From the NCBI GenBank assembly GCA_003117195.1, contig BDSI01000001.1, positions 2,084,164 through 2,148,163 on the forward strand: 64,000 nucleotides of DNA, in the 5' to 3' direction. Numbering within the stretch: position 1 is the stretch's first letter; every line of letters begins with the position of its first letter. The position numbers and the translations under genes are program-made. Below are positions 1 to 13,100 of this stretch, one piece after another. The notes under the pieces were generated by a model. The model ran no database searches, was not told where the DNA came from, and saw only the letters and a program-made list of their open reading frames with translations. The stretch comes from Eudorina sp. 2006-703-Eu-15 (Eukaryota > Chlorophyta > Chlorophyceae > Chlamydomonadales > Volvocaceae).

Positions 1-3000
1 CGACGCACTCAGACCTGCAGCTGCTGCCACTTGGGGGTGCTGGCGTCGGACGGTCACGCTCCGTGTCGCCATCGCCCAGCCGCCAAGCTGCAGCCGCCGC
101 CGCCACGTCTGCTTCCCCCAGCGGCGCCGCGAGGCGCAGGTCGCCGTCGCCGTCCTCGTCGCCCACTTCCATCGGCATGGCACTTCCAGCGGCGGCGGCG
201 GCGGGGCTCTCCAGCTCTTCGCGTCGAACCGCGGCCACCTCGCCTCGGGGGGAGTTGCTGCACTCAGCCGCTGGCAGCCCCCGCGAGCTCATCCGCCCGC
301 GCTCCTCCACTCAGTCGCCCTCCAGGGCGTCGGCTGGACTGATCATCCCACTGCTCAACAGCCCCCGCTCCGCCCAACTGGCCGCGGCGGAGGCCGTGGC
401 GGAGGCGTCCCTGCTCTTCGCCCAGCGCCGGCCGCTCTCCCCGGCGGGCACGGCATTGCGCCCTCGCGGCTCCAGCGGAGGCGGAGGCGGCAACGGCGCA
501 CCCGGCGGCGCTGGGACCAGCCCGCGTGCTCGAGCGGCATCGCCCCCGCCGGTGGCGGGGGGCCCTGGGGCCGACGGCCGGGGCAGGCCGGCGTCTCCAC
601 CCACGGCGGGCATCCCCGCCGCGTCCTCAGCGCCCGCGGCCGGCAGCGCCGCGACTGCGTCTGCGGTCCGCCGGCGACACCTGCTGGCGGCGGCGCCGTC
701 AGCGCCGGCGGCGGTGGCCGCGGCAGCTTCGCCGCGGTCCCAGCGGCCATCGCCACAGGCCTCGCCGCGGCCCAGCGACTCCTCCTCCCGTCGCCCGGCG
801 GCGCCGTCTCCAACCCCCAGGTCGGGGGCTCGAAGAGCCACCCCCGCGACCACAAGCACCACCGCCGCTGGTGGCGGAGGCGGTAGCAGCAGCCCCTTCA
901 GGTCCTACGCGGCCTCCGCCGCTGCTCTCCGCAGCCCACAGGCCAGCACAGGGAAGCTGTCTCCCTCTCCGTCTTCAGGCCGGCCTCCCGCCAGCCGCGC
1001 TCCACTCTCCTCCCCGTCACCCAGGTCGCCCGTCGACACACCGCGGAGCGCCGCCGCTGGTACTGGTACCTCCACCGCCGCTGCCGCTGCATCTCCGCGC
1101 CCTGCCTGGTCACCCGCCGGGGCCACCGCTGGCGGCCGACGCGCCTCCGCCACGGCGGCTGCTCCCGCCGCCGCCTCCACCGCCGCTGCCAGCTCGGCGG
1201 CGGCGGCGACAACGGCGGCCTTCCGTGACCCAGCGACCCTCACTGGCGCCGTACGGGATCTCCGAGCCGCCGTCGCCGCGCGCTCGCGCTCCCTGGAGCA
1301 CCAGGTGTCCGCCGCCGGCACCAGCCCGGACCCGAGGGGCCGGCCCGGAGCCCGGATCCTGTCAATCCCGACACCTGGCGGGCCGCTGTCGCCAGTGGCG
1401 GCACTGACGCCGCCGCCAGCGTTGTCGCCGCCACGGTACGGCACGGTGACGAGCACCAGTAGCTCGTCCAGGTCGCCGACGCCGGACCGCACCCGCTGGC
1501 GCCGTGGCGCGGGCGCGAGGGATAACGACGCGGATGCTGCTGCTGCTGGAGGTGAAGAGGCTGGGCGCGTGGTGGCGGTGGGAGGCGGCAGCGGCAGCGC
1601 GGGGCATCATACCCCCGCAGTGGAGGAGGAGCACACCAAACACGGACGGGCTGCATCTCGTCCTGTACTGTGGAAGCAGCAGAGTCTGGGTCAGAAGCGG
1701 CCGCCGTCACCCACACTGACGGAGGCGGCGCCGTCACGGAGGACGCCGTCGCCGGCGGTGCGGCAGCGGCCGGCCTCGCCGGGCGCCGCCGCCGTCGCGG
1801 CGACGCTCCGCGGTGTTGTGAGCGCACCCGCGGCCCGCTCGCCGCGCGCGGCGAGGCCGGGCAAGGGGCCGAAATCCGCGGCATCTGCCCCCGCGCCGGC
1901 GGCGGCTGCGGCGGCAGGAGCCTCGCGGGGCGACCATCCGCGGCACCCGTCGCCGGTGCTGCAGCTGCGCCAGGTGCAGGAGCTGTACAGCAGGCGACAG
2001 TCGATGTCGCCTCACGGGCCGGAAGGGCCTGGGGTGCAACTGCACCACAGCGGCGGCGGAGGCGGCGTCGATGCCGCCGCTGAAAGCCTGGCGTCGCTCG
2101 TCGAGGACCTCCTGCTCAACGAGTCTGAGAACGAGCTCGTCGAGGCGGGGCCTTCGGTGCCGGTGGAGGAGCAGCAGCAGCAGCAGCGGGAGCGGCGGCG
2201 TCGATTGGGTTCGGCCGACGGGCGGCATGCGTCGAGGCCGGATGTCGTCGGGGACCGGGACAGCGGCGGTGAGGGTCGCGAAGGACCGTCGCCTTTCTTG
2301 GGCCCCGGTGGACTGGCGGCGGCCGCCATCGCCGCGGCTGCCATTGGCGGTGGAGGCGGCTCCGCCACCTTTGGCCGGTGGATGGCGCAGGGCCGCGACG
2401 ACGGCGGTGACGGCGGCGGAGGCGGCGGCGGCGGCGGGAGGGGCAACGGCAGCGGCAGCGGAGGTGATGACGGCTGGGGTGGCCACGGGGGCACGGGAGG
2501 TGGAGGCGGCGGTTGGGGTCCGCCCGGCGACGACGGTGGCGATGACGACGGTGGGGAGCCGTACGATCACGGTCGGCACGGGTACGATGGCAGCGACGGC
2601 GAAGGCGAGGAGCTGGGCAACAGGGATGAGGACTCGGAGGAGTTGCAGGCCGAGGAGTTGCAGGCCGTGGTGGAGGAGGCCGAGGCGGACGTGCAGAGAC
2701 AGGGGAGGGAGGGGCCGTCGGATGGTCGAGGCCGCAGGCATCCGCTCGAGGACTCTGACGACGACGGCGATGGGGGTCACCCAGCTGGTCAGGGCGGTGG
2801 CAGTGACCCGTGGGTCACACACGGGCAGGGCCCCGTGCAGGAGCTCGACGGCGGCTTTGGTGACGGTGGGGCCGACGCGCCCAAGACATCGGTCCGAAAG
2901 GGCTTCAGGGCAGCCGGCATCGGCGGCCGCGGCGGCGGCGGCGGCGGCGGCGGCCGCGGCACCTTGGCGGGCACGGTTTCGTCGACGTTGTTCGCGGCCG

Positions 3001-6000
3001 GCGACGGCCCCCCCTCTGCTGTGGCGGGTGGCGGCAGGTCACCCTCCGCACCCAGGTCGCCGTCGCCGTTTGGCAGCAAAGCCCGGGCATGGGCCCCGCC
3101 GGGTGTGGCCCACGTGCCGGAAGATGACAACGACAACGATGACAACGACGACGACGAAGAAGAAGCAGGCGAGGTGGACGCGGACAGGGACCACGGCAGT
3201 CAGGTCCGCGGCGGCGCTGGCCAAGATCGGCACCACGGGGCCCAGTACGGCCGACGGGGTCCCGGCGGCGACGCGGCTTACGGCTCACACGGGTGGGACA
3301 GCAGAGGGACGCGGGGCAGCGGGAGTGGAAGCGGGAGTGGGAGTGGGGGAGACGGAGGCGGGGGCGGGGGCGCCGGAGTCCTCCGAGGCACACGAGACGC
3401 CCGCGGTTGTGCGCAGGGCCCTGCGGGCAGGCCGTCAGCAGCCGCGGTTGCCATGTCCGGGGCTGTGCACGGCTCGCCGCCCCCACAGGAGGCCGCGCGG
3501 CGCCGGCCGCCGTCTGGCCTCTTCTCCGCCTCCTCCTCGGCGGCGACGTCGCCGGCGCAGTCATCCTCCACTGCCGCCGCCGCGGCCGCTGACGTCGCCG
3601 TCACGCCGCGCGAGGCCAGCCTGGCGGCGAGGTGCCGGGATCTGGAGCGGCAGCTGACGGCGGTGTACTGCGAGATGGACGAGCTGGTGGCTCGTGCACA
3701 GGGCGCAAAGGTGCGGCTCGGCGAGGTGCGGTGCCGGGTGGGTTGCGGGGTGAGGCGTGCGCTGTAGAGATGTACCACCGGAAACGGCAGGGAACCAAAT
3801 CAAACAGGGCGGAGTCAACAACGTCGGGACGATCCAGGGGGCCGTTCAGTGAGGAGCGAACTCGATGAAGCTCTCACACTTTGTTTGCAGTTCGTTGATC
3901 GGGAGGTCCCGGGCCGTCTGGTGAGCTGCTGCCATCAAGGGCTTCCTTCCAGTCGCGCCGCGGGCCCAGTATGGCTTGAGTGGGGCTTGTGTTTGGGAGG
4001 CGCCGGATGGCGACAGCCTTGCTGCACACCGCAACACCGCACACCTTAAGTTGGGTTCCGATACGACAAGCGCCGGACCTTTCCCTCATATTCCACACAT
4101 TCCATCTGCCAAGTCCGACTTGTTTGGATATGACATCTGTACCCCTGTTGTGTTTTCTGGGTTTGTTTTGCTGCCTCACCCCTCGTATCCCTGGGCCGGC
4201 GCTGGGTGGCGGCTCGTCAGGGCGTGCTGTCCGACGGCGCCGACGGGCTGCGGGAGCAGGTGGAGGCGATGGAGGCGGCGCTGCAGCGGCTGCACGGTGA
4301 GAACCGCGAGCTGCGGGAGGCGGTGCTGCACTCCCGGAGCACGTACGACAACGCGGCGCTGCTGGCGGGCAAGGTGGCGAACCTGCAGCAGCAGGTGCGT
4401 TGGGACTTGGGAGGGTTCATGGCCGCGTGTGTTTAGATGAGAGATGGCCGCGTGTGTGTGCGTGTGTTACTTCAGCGACACAGGCGACGGAAGTAGATGG
4501 CGCCTGGTCCCGAACTACCGACAACCGTGATGGAAGTGAACGGTGACGGCGACGTCGAGGATGTATGCAGATGTATGCAGATGTATGCAGACCAGCCGCC
4601 GGAGGTCGCATCCGCGAGCGATCGTTGACTGAGGCGGGCGCCAGAGCTCCGGTAGAAACCGCCGGCTGAATAGTTGAATGGCTGCCGTATCGTAGTCTAA
4701 TGAGAGAGACTAGTCGAATTATTCTATGGAATCTACCGTATCCTAATGCAACAAAGCGAGGGTTGGGTGCGACCACAGCGCGTGCAATGCGTGAAAGCAA
4801 AACATCGTGCCCGACGCAACCGGCCCAGGCCGTGCAAAGGACGCGATCGTACTGGCCTGGAACCCGAGAACGCGAAAGGACGCAGTCATGGGGACGAGCG
4901 GCTAGGCGGCTGAGGGCCTTGTCGGTTGTCACCCACATTGTCTATCGCGTGTGTGTATATGTTCGGTGAATAAGTGGGTGTTTGCATTCACGGGTGTCCG
5001 TGCGTACGGTGGGGCGGCCGGTTGTGTACCTGGTCGATCACACCTCTGGCTGCGCGCCGCCGGCTGTGGGGTGCGTTGCTGGCGTGTGGAGATGGGCCCA
5101 GGGCGGTGGCCTTGAGGCATACCTTCCGTTTTTCGTTCGCTCTCGTGTTTCGTGACGCTTTCCTCTGTCCCTCCCTCCTGTTGCTCAGCCGTGGTCTCGA
5201 CCCCTCCCCGCCTCCACACATCCACCCGCGCGCTGCCATCCGCCCTTCCGTCCATCCGTCCGCCCTCCCTCCCGCCCGCCCCGGTCCCTCGTGCTGCTCC
5301 CCTCGCCAGGTCGACTTGTTGACCCTGGACAAGCACGAGCTGCAGGTGAGCAGACCGAGGGTGCCCGCGGAAGCCGGCGGAAGCCGGCCGACCCCCACGA
5401 ACGCCCCCAGCCGCCCGGCGGTGACGGTGAGCCGGTGACACCGGCTCTCCGTTGGCAGCAGGGTGGGCCTCAGGAAACCCGTTCGGGGACGACCTCGGGA
5501 GTGCGTCGGGAGGTCCGCCGATGCGACATTACAATCTCATTTAGGTAATGAGGTTTGAGCACCTCAGGGCATGCCTGCTGGGCGGTGCCGTGACGCGGTG
5601 GTGTGCCCTGTGGTCTGCCCCGACTGCGCGCTGCGGCGAGGCGAGGCGAGTGCACCGCCAGCCATTGCCCCGTCATCCCGCCCCGTCCCCGGGCTGTCTG
5701 GCCCTCCGCCTGCCCACCTCCCTCCCACCGGTCCCCAGGTGCAGCTGGACTTGGCCCGGCTGTCCAGCCCCCTGTCCAGTGCCCGCTCAGCCGCCGCCCC
5801 CGAGGCCGACATCCCCGCTAGCGGCCTCGCAGCTGACCCCCTCCAGCAGGAGCTCATCGAGGTACGAGTGCGGCGAGGAGGGTGGGCAGGGAACGGGGGC
5901 GGGGGCGGGGGCGGTCTTCGTTTGCGCTACCGGACGCGCTGCTTTGCTGCGTGAACCACAACCTAATGGGCAGCGGCTCCAGATCTGCGCACGCGGGGTG

Positions 6001-8837
6001 AGGTGCCTTTTGGGGAAGGGGGAAGCCGTAGTGTAGGAGCGGCTGTGCGTGGGTGTGGGCGTGGGTGCTTTTGAGCAACGGCGAAACGCCTCGGAGTCCA
6101 TGAATGCATCCCCGGGCTTGTCCTCCTTGCGGCCGGTCTGTGGCGACGTGCCGCTTCCTCCCAGGCGCTCATCTGCCAGGTGTCGGAGCTGCAGCGGGAG
6201 AACGCGGTGCTGCTCGACCACTCCCGGCAGGTGCAGGTGGCGCAGCAGCGGTCCCAGCAGCTCCTCCAGCAGCAGCAGCAACTGCAGCACCAGCAACAAC
6301 TGCATCAGCATGGCCCCGGGGCCTCCAAGAGGACCACCACGGGTGTCGCCGCGGCACCAGGCTCAGCCATGGTGGACCCCGCCGCCGCCGTCACGCCGCG
6401 CACCGTGCCGCGCACGGTACCGTCCACGTCCCACGCACCACACTCGCGGGGACTGCAGTCTCCGCCGCCGCCGCCCGCGGCGGGTCGCGCCGGTCACACC
6501 GCCGCCGCCGCCGCATCAGCAGCAGGCGCCTCCGTCGGGGGCCCGCAAGCCCACCGAAGCGCCACAGCCCTGCGAGGGCAGCCCGGCGCGCCGACGGTGG
6601 CGGCGGCGCCGCGCCGCGCCGCGGGTGCCGCTGGCGGTGGCGGCGGCGGCGACCCCGACGCTGTGATGCTGGCCCGCATCTCGCAGCTGCAGCGGCAGGT
6701 CCGGGTGCTGTCAGCGGAGAACGACAACCTGAAGGCCCAGCAGGGCGCCCTGCCCTCCACGCGGGCAGCACCGGTGGGTGTACTGCCGTCGGGCGAGATA
6801 GGGGGGCCCCGCCCACGCTTTGCATGCTGTGCGGTTGCTGTTGATGGTAAAGTGGCAGTGGCAGTGGCAGTGGCAGCTGTAATGGGGCGTCGTCAGTGAA
6901 GTGGCGGCTGTGTTGCTTGGCGTTGACTTGCGTAACTTGACGCTGTGCTGGGTATCAAAAGGTTCATACCTATGCACATTTGGAGGGGGGCTCCAGATTC
7001 AACAAGGTCTGGAATGGTGGAGCAGGCCCACGGGAGGAGAGGTGAACGCCTGCCGGTAGCGGACTGGGTCAGTTCGTCCCCGGGGCCCTCGGAAGGAAAG
7101 TGGGTTGACCGTGTTTGAAGGATGGGCAAGGGGAGTCGGGGAATACTCGTGCGCGGCAGTTTGAGGTTTCAAACCCCTTTCCCCCCCCACACACACACTC
7201 CCTCAAGTGCCCACATCATGTCGGAAACGTCCTCCTAAGCCCCCTGTCTCTTCAACGATGTTCGCATTCGTCACCCGACCCCCCCCCCCCCGCCGCTGCA
7301 GGCCAGCCAGGCCCACATCCGGAACCTCCAGGTGCGCGAGTCACAGTTGCTATCTATCGTGGCTGAAGCTTAGGGGTTGCTTCAGACTTGGTGGCCCGGG
7401 CCAGGGGGTGTCCGTGTGGCAGGGCGGGGCACAACGTAGCAACATGCATCGCCCCTACGGTCGGGTCCGTGCCGCACTTTGCTGGCTTTTGCACTCGGGG
7501 GCAGCGCGGCAGCGCCGCCGGCGCGTACTCGCGCAGTGTCCGTTATCCCACTGCCGTGCCAGGTACTGCCGCCACGTAGGTATTTTGAGTGTTTCTGGGT
7601 GTGCCCGGGGTTCGTTTCTGGCCTTTGTTTTTCTTTTCCAGAGCATCGCCGGTGGTCTATTCTTTCGTGTGGCTCTACGACACCTGCTGGCGGCCGCTGC
7701 GTGAGCGTTACACAACAATACCCCGCTCCCTCATCTCGCCCTACCCGCCCCCCCCCCGCCTCGTCGACGTCCGCCTGCCTCCCTCAGGGCCAGGTGGCGG
7801 CCCTGGGGCAGCAGCTCAACACGGAGCGGCAGGTTCGGAGCCACCTGTACGACATGCAGGTGAGCTGAGGGGGGTGGGGCGCAGCGGGGCCGCGAGTGTA
7901 AGTCCCCCAGCTGTCAGGTGAGCGGAGGGTTCTACACTTCGGGACGCATCGTGCCCATCGTATGTATGTATGGGGTGAATGCGGCCCCGTGGGCTCTTGG
8001 GCTGTGTGGTGTATCGCACGGGTTGCGGCCGCGCTCTTTCGACGGAACGTCGTGGCGGCCCGCCACCCCGCGGTCTGCAACCTCTGCCAACATCGCGAGC
8101 GCCGCTTCTCCAGTCCCGACGCAGCCTCCACCCCATCTCCTGACCCCTTACCGCTGCACTCCCTCCCATGTGCCGACAGGTGCGGTCAGAGGCGCCTCCT
8201 CCCCGTCACCACCACCATCAACAGCAACCGCATCAGCAGTCGCCGCAGGCAGCCCTCAGCCATCGCCCCGCCGCCACGTCCCGGGCTGGTCCCCCGCCGT
8301 CCCCGCAGCGGCAGCAGTACGGTCCGGCGACCGTCACGGCAGCCGTGTACGGGCCCCTCAATGCACTCCCGGCCGGGGCCCGACCCCTGGCGGACTTCCA
8401 GGTCACGGTGGAGCCGCTGGCACCTCCGGGCGCGGCCGCGGGGCCGACCGCGACGTCGGGCCGACCGGGTCAAGTCCCCAAGTCGGGTCGTGGTGGCGGC
8501 GTCACGTCCGGGTACGCACCCGGTGGCGGGTACAGGTGCGTTGGGGTTGTGAAGGTGTGTTTAGAGAAGGGTGGGGGCGGGCGAGATGCGCTGGTTGCGG
8601 CGCATGACCGATCAGCCACCCGGTGGAGCACTGCAACGCAGCGACCCCGCCTTCACTCGCGGACGTCCCCTCCGAAAACTACCTCTTCCGGGGCCGGGGC
8701 TGGGGCCGGGGCCCGGGGCGGGGTCTCCCCGCCTCGACTCCGTGCCATCGTGACTGTTTGCCAACGGCGGTTGACTGATCTTCTGTCCACCTGGCCACGC
8801 GCCCCTCCCACCCCTTCCGTCCCTCCCCCGCAGGTAG
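1..8837 (+). CDS. Large Ser/Pro/Ala-rich coiled-coil protein, 5' end outside the window
   Basis: Family not recognised. The first exon is open to the left edge, so the true start lies upstream. Exons: <3-3710, 4221-4394, 5310-5345, 5739-5861, 6165-6773, 7302-7331, 7788-7859, 8180-8535 and 8834-8837; all junctions are GT..AG and in phase, giving at least 1,703 residues. Counting from base 3, residues 1-780 are a basic, disordered Ser-Pro/Ala tract rich in SPSP and PRSP motifs, which are possible kinase sites. A Gly/Asp/Glu-rich acidic stretch covers about 780-1110. From residue 1200 (TPREASLAARCRDLERQL) heptad-like coiled coil runs through the short exons, interrupted by Gln runs near base 6260. 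The tail is His/Gln/Pro-rich. The stop is formed directly after the last acceptor (AG|G TAG). The layout suits a scaffold or cytoskeletal/ciliary protein, but that is inference. Strand and exon chain are well supported; function is unknown. Confidence 0.72.
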
Positions 8838-9338
8838 TACCGCGACGGAAGGACGGGTCCCGACAGGGGCAGCCGCTCATGGCGGTACCACCCTATGGGG
8901 GCAGCTGGGGCCGTGGAGGCCTGAGATGGCCGGCGTCTTGCCGAGGGGCGGTGGGAGGCCGTGCCGATGGGGATGGGGATGGGGAGCCAGTCACGTATGA
9001 GGGACGGCGCATGCCATGCACATGCCGTTCTGTGACCAGATATTGATTCTTTGTACGTACTGTGACCTTTTCGTCCTGTTACCACCTAGAGTCAGGATCG
9101 GGGGTGCAGGTTAGCTCTCATCAGATTGTTCTTCCCGCAAGCGGGCACCTAGAGACCGCATGAGGGAATTGGAGACCGCGCTGAAATGGGTCTCCGTCGC
9201 AGCAGCACACGCAATAGGTAGGGAGGCAGGCAGGCAGGCGTGCAGCGCCCCGACATGCGCACAAGGCTGGAGCGCATCAGTCAGTTCTAGTAATGCAGGC
9301 AGAGCCCGCACCAGCTGCGGCCGGAGTGTACATGTACA

Positions 9339-9378
9339 CACACACTCAGCCGGGTTGCAATTCTAAACACACTCAGCC
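9339..9378 (-). repeat. Dispersed repeat C, copy 1
   Basis: On the minus strand this reads GTGTGTTTAGAATTGCAACC between two GAGTGTGT-type ends. The same core occurs at 29979-30025, and a diverged form at 57637-57684; both of those are followed by long GT runs. Confidence 0.55.
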
Positions 9379-9597
9379 GTACCGTGCTCGCGCCGTGGTG
9401 TGGTCCCTTATTTGTCGTGTGCGCCTGGCCTGCTGCTGGTTGCGCAGGGTGTGTAGGGGCTTTGTTGTGTTTGTTGGCCCCGTGCTCGGCTTCACAGAGG
9501 CAGGCCGGCTTGGTGCCTGACCTCGTGGTGCGTTTTAGACGGGGCTAGAGGCCCCCGGGTGTTCGGCACCCTTGTAGTCCAGTGGTGTGTTTCCTCG

Positions 9598-9718
9598 CCC
9601 CTCTCCCAAGTTCTCTGGTAGGGTGCTTCGGCGGTCTCCCGAATGGGTCAGCGCCCCCGGCCAGTGTCGGCCCGGCAGATATGTAACGACACACACACAC
9701 ACACATACACACACATAC
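9598..9718 (-). repeat. Dispersed repeat B, copy 1, with CA/GT run
   Basis: Read on the minus strand, a GT run is followed by CGTTACATATCTGCCGGGCC, then a GGCCGGGGGCGCT block and a GGGAGACCGCCGAAGCAC block. The same order recurs on the plus strand at 57681-57853. The shared body is about 95 bp with few mismatches, so this is one dispersed family and not chance GC-richness. Confidence 0.7.
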
Positions 9719-10180
9719 AACCCCCTCTGGAGGGGACGGCGATGGTTTGCACGGACAGGGGCACATCTCCGAGCTGGACACTGGTAGCATGGGACCGGCA
9801 AACCGGGGTTCTCAATCACCGATGGAGTTTATACGTCGCCGGTCACCAACTCGTCAGGTCTCAGGTGACACGCCGTTCAAGATTCCGATAGCCTGATTGG
9901 CGCAACCCCGCGAAGTCCGGCCCCATGCCTGGGCACCTCAATTACGATAGCCACATGCCGCCTAGCGCGCGCCTGCTGTACCCATTGCCGCAAGGTCCGG
10001 ACCCGTTGGTAGTGGCGCGTCCATCAGTCCATCTCCCGTCGTGCGGTATCCCATCATACGGTAATGACGACCAATGTCTCACGAAATATGTTGGTGCTCC
10101 GAAACCGTGAATGGACCGGTTATAAGATTTCGCTCCTGGACCCACGATGTCATTGGATCTCAAGGGTGCGAGGCTGGGGT

Positions 10181-13100
10181 TCAGAAGTCGTCGCCATCCG
10201 CCTCGTCGCCCAACCCCGGGTCCACCTCCTCATCCCCGGCCCCCAGCTCCGCCTCGTCGTACTCTATCAGCCCCTCGCCACCCTGACTGCCGTACTCATC
10301 CTCGTCACTGTGCCGCCGGCGGTCCGGCGTCGTGGCCGCCCCCCGACCGTACGACCCCGACCCGCTGCCGCTGCCGCTGCCACTGCCGCTGCCATCGCGC
10401 CGCCGCCGCTCCCCACTTCCCTTCTCCTCCGCTCCCAACCCGTACGAATCCGACACCCTGCCCCGGCCACCGCCGCCTCCGCCGCGGGCCGCGTGGGAGC
10501 TGCCGCTGCTGCTGTCACCGGCGGCGCCGGTGGCGGTGCCGCGCCTGGGGCTGTTGTACCTGTCGGCGGCGCCGCCGGAGCGGATGCTCATGCCCAACGG
10601 CGACGTCGCCGCCTGGGAGCGGATGCTTGTGTTGAACATACTCCCTTGCGGAGGGATGTCGTCGCCGGTGAGGTCGCCGCCGCCGCCGCCGCCGGCGTCG
10701 CCATCGTCCTCCGCGTACGGATCGTCTTCGTCCTCCTCCTCTTGCTGCTGCTGCTGCTGCTGCTGCTTCCCAGCTTCATAGTCGTCGTCATCGCCGGACG
10801 GCCGAGTGGTGGTCCTGGCGAGCCGACTCCGAGTCGTCGGCGTCGCCGTGTTGCGGAACGCCGGCGGCGGCAGCAGCCCCGCCGACGCCGTCGACGAGGA
10901 GGAGCCCAGCCCGCCGCCGCCGCCGCCGCCGCTGCTGCCGCTGCCAGTCCGGCCGCCGCCGCCGTCGGGGCCATCCCGGAAGGCGTCACCGAAGGACGTG
11001 AACAGCGCTGGGCCGCTGGCGCTCGAGACGGCGGTGGCGTCGGCGCCGCCGCCACTGCCCCGTACGGCAGCCAGCCGTCCGCTTGGCCGGCGGCCGAGCT
11101 TGCCTTGCTGCGGGCCGTCGTCCATGCTGTACGGGTCGTACTCGGCGTCACCGTCGCCGTCAAAGGCCTCATCGATGCCCGCCGACGGTTCCGGAGCTAT
11201 TGCCGTACCTGGGCGTGACCGTCCCATCAGCGCCTCGAGCGCCGGCGACGCCAGGCGCGGCATGTCGGTGCTGGCGCGCGCCAGCGTCGCCGCCGTCATG
11301 GGACGAGACGGCGGCACCGAGCCTGCGTTGACCAGGTCGTCGTCGTGCAGGCCGTACGGGTCGAATCCGCCGGCGGCGGACTCCGTGACGGGCCCGCCGC
11401 GGCGACGGCCGACGCCGCCGTCAGCGCCCTCGACGCTGCTCGCGCCGCCGCCGCTGCTGCCGTCGTCCAGGAAGCTGAGCACCTCCGCGGGCTGCCCGCC
11501 GCCGACGGCGGGGGAGGTGCGCAGCGTCGACGGCCGCTCCACCAGACGGCCGCCGCTGCCGCCGACGCGGTCATCGGAGGCGTATGGGTCGTACCCGTCG
11601 TTGGCGCCGCCGCCGCCAGGCAGCCGCGGCGAGGGACCGACGGGTCGCTCCGGCAGTCGCGGCGACATGTCCGGAAGCCGAGGGGACGGGCCCACGAAGG
11701 GCATGTCGGGGAGGCGGCTGACGGGCAGGGACGGCAGCGGCAGCGGCGGCGGGGCGGCGGTGTCGGGGTCGTCGCTGGTGCGGCGGCGGCCGCTGGCAGG
11801 GCCGCTGCGGGGTCCGCTGAGGCGGCTCGGCGGCGTTACGTCTGACAGCAACCCGTACTGCGTTTCCGTGTCGTACCTGCGGGTCGGGGGTTGAAGAGCT
11901 GATTGGCTACAACCAAGGAATGAGCGATTGAATGAGCGAGGATGGATGGTTCCCTGGTAATGTGGGCCGGGGGAGTGTTTCGGTGCACTTGTGGAGCCTG
12001 TCCGGTGCGCCATGGTGGCGCAAGTTCGTTTATGCAGTGTATGGTGAGGAAGCTTCGGCTGTCGCCGATGGCTGTCACCGATGACCCTAGCGGGGTCCGC
12101 TGTAACAGCCTTACAGTAATAAGGATGGATGGGAGGTTTGCGTTAGAGGATTGGAAGGATGCATGGAAGGACACTCGATTCCCCCGTCACCCCTCGTGCG
12201 CCGTACACAGCCGCCGCTGCCCCACCCGACAACCCGACAAGCAGGCCCACTTTCCCTCCACCACATGCCCTCTTGCACCACCCGCAGCCTGCCCAACGGC
12301 CAACGGCTGGGCCGCACGCTGTCGCCGCCGTTGCGTTGTGCCAGCCGCTGCCCCATCTCCAACCGACCGCCACGGTGGGACCACACACAACACAACGTTG
12401 CCTTAAAAGTCACCCCATCGGGCCTTACGCCGGCACCTTGCCTCCAGCCCAGGTCGGTCCTTGGGTCTTCCGAGTGCGGATCCGTCACTCCACCACATGC
12501 GCTCTTGCACCAACCGCAGCACGCCGAGACCCGTCACTCACCCGGAGGTCCTCTCGGTGGGCAGCTTCCGGGTGGGTCTGCCCCGCAACGCATCCAGTAG
12601 GTCGGCCTCCTCCTGGAGCGACATGGAGGCCGCCACTGACCCATGCCGCGGCGGCGGCGGCGGCGGCGCGTGCGGGTCCGCGGCGGCGCCGGGCCCCAGC
12701 CGGACGACCCGGCTAGCCGGCGGCGGCGGCAGCGGCGCCGTCGGCGCGCCGCGCGACGGCGGGGCCTTGCGCGGCAGCGTGGCGTCCTGCATGGGCAGCG
12801 GCGGCGGCGGCTCCGGGACGGCGGGCTGGTCCGGATGTGTGTCATCGTACAGGCCGTACCGTCCGGTGGCCTCTTGCGCGTGCTGGTCTGCGGCGGCGGC
12901 GGCGGCGCCGCCGGTGCGCCGGCGGGCCGCCGACGGGGACCCGAAGGGGTCCTTGAGGAGCGGCCGGCGGGGCTCCCGCGCCGCCGCGTCGGCTGCAATG
13001 CCGTACGGCCCCTCGCCAAAGTCTGGATCGTACGGCATGTTTTGGTCTGGGTACACGGCACCGTCATTGGGCCCGTATAGCAGCTCCGGCTCGGCGTCGG

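Larger units (their letters stand above)
8838..10180. other. Convergent intergenic region
   Basis: About 1.34 kb between the stop codons of the coiled-coil gene and the giant EF-hand gene, so it should hold both 3' UTRs. No convincing ORF is present. It carries one copy each of dispersed repeats B and C and a CA run. The only TGTAA motif (the volvocine poly(A) signal) seen on the plus strand, at 9682-9686, lies inside repeat B; none was seen on the minus strand. Confidence 0.6.

Noticed and set aside
1734..2822. 362-residue minus-strand frame opposite the first exon of the coiled-coil gene
   Set aside because: A GC-rich shadow: the plus strand has the longer frame, phase-matched exons downstream and consistent low-complexity protein; the minus frame has no splice-linked partner.
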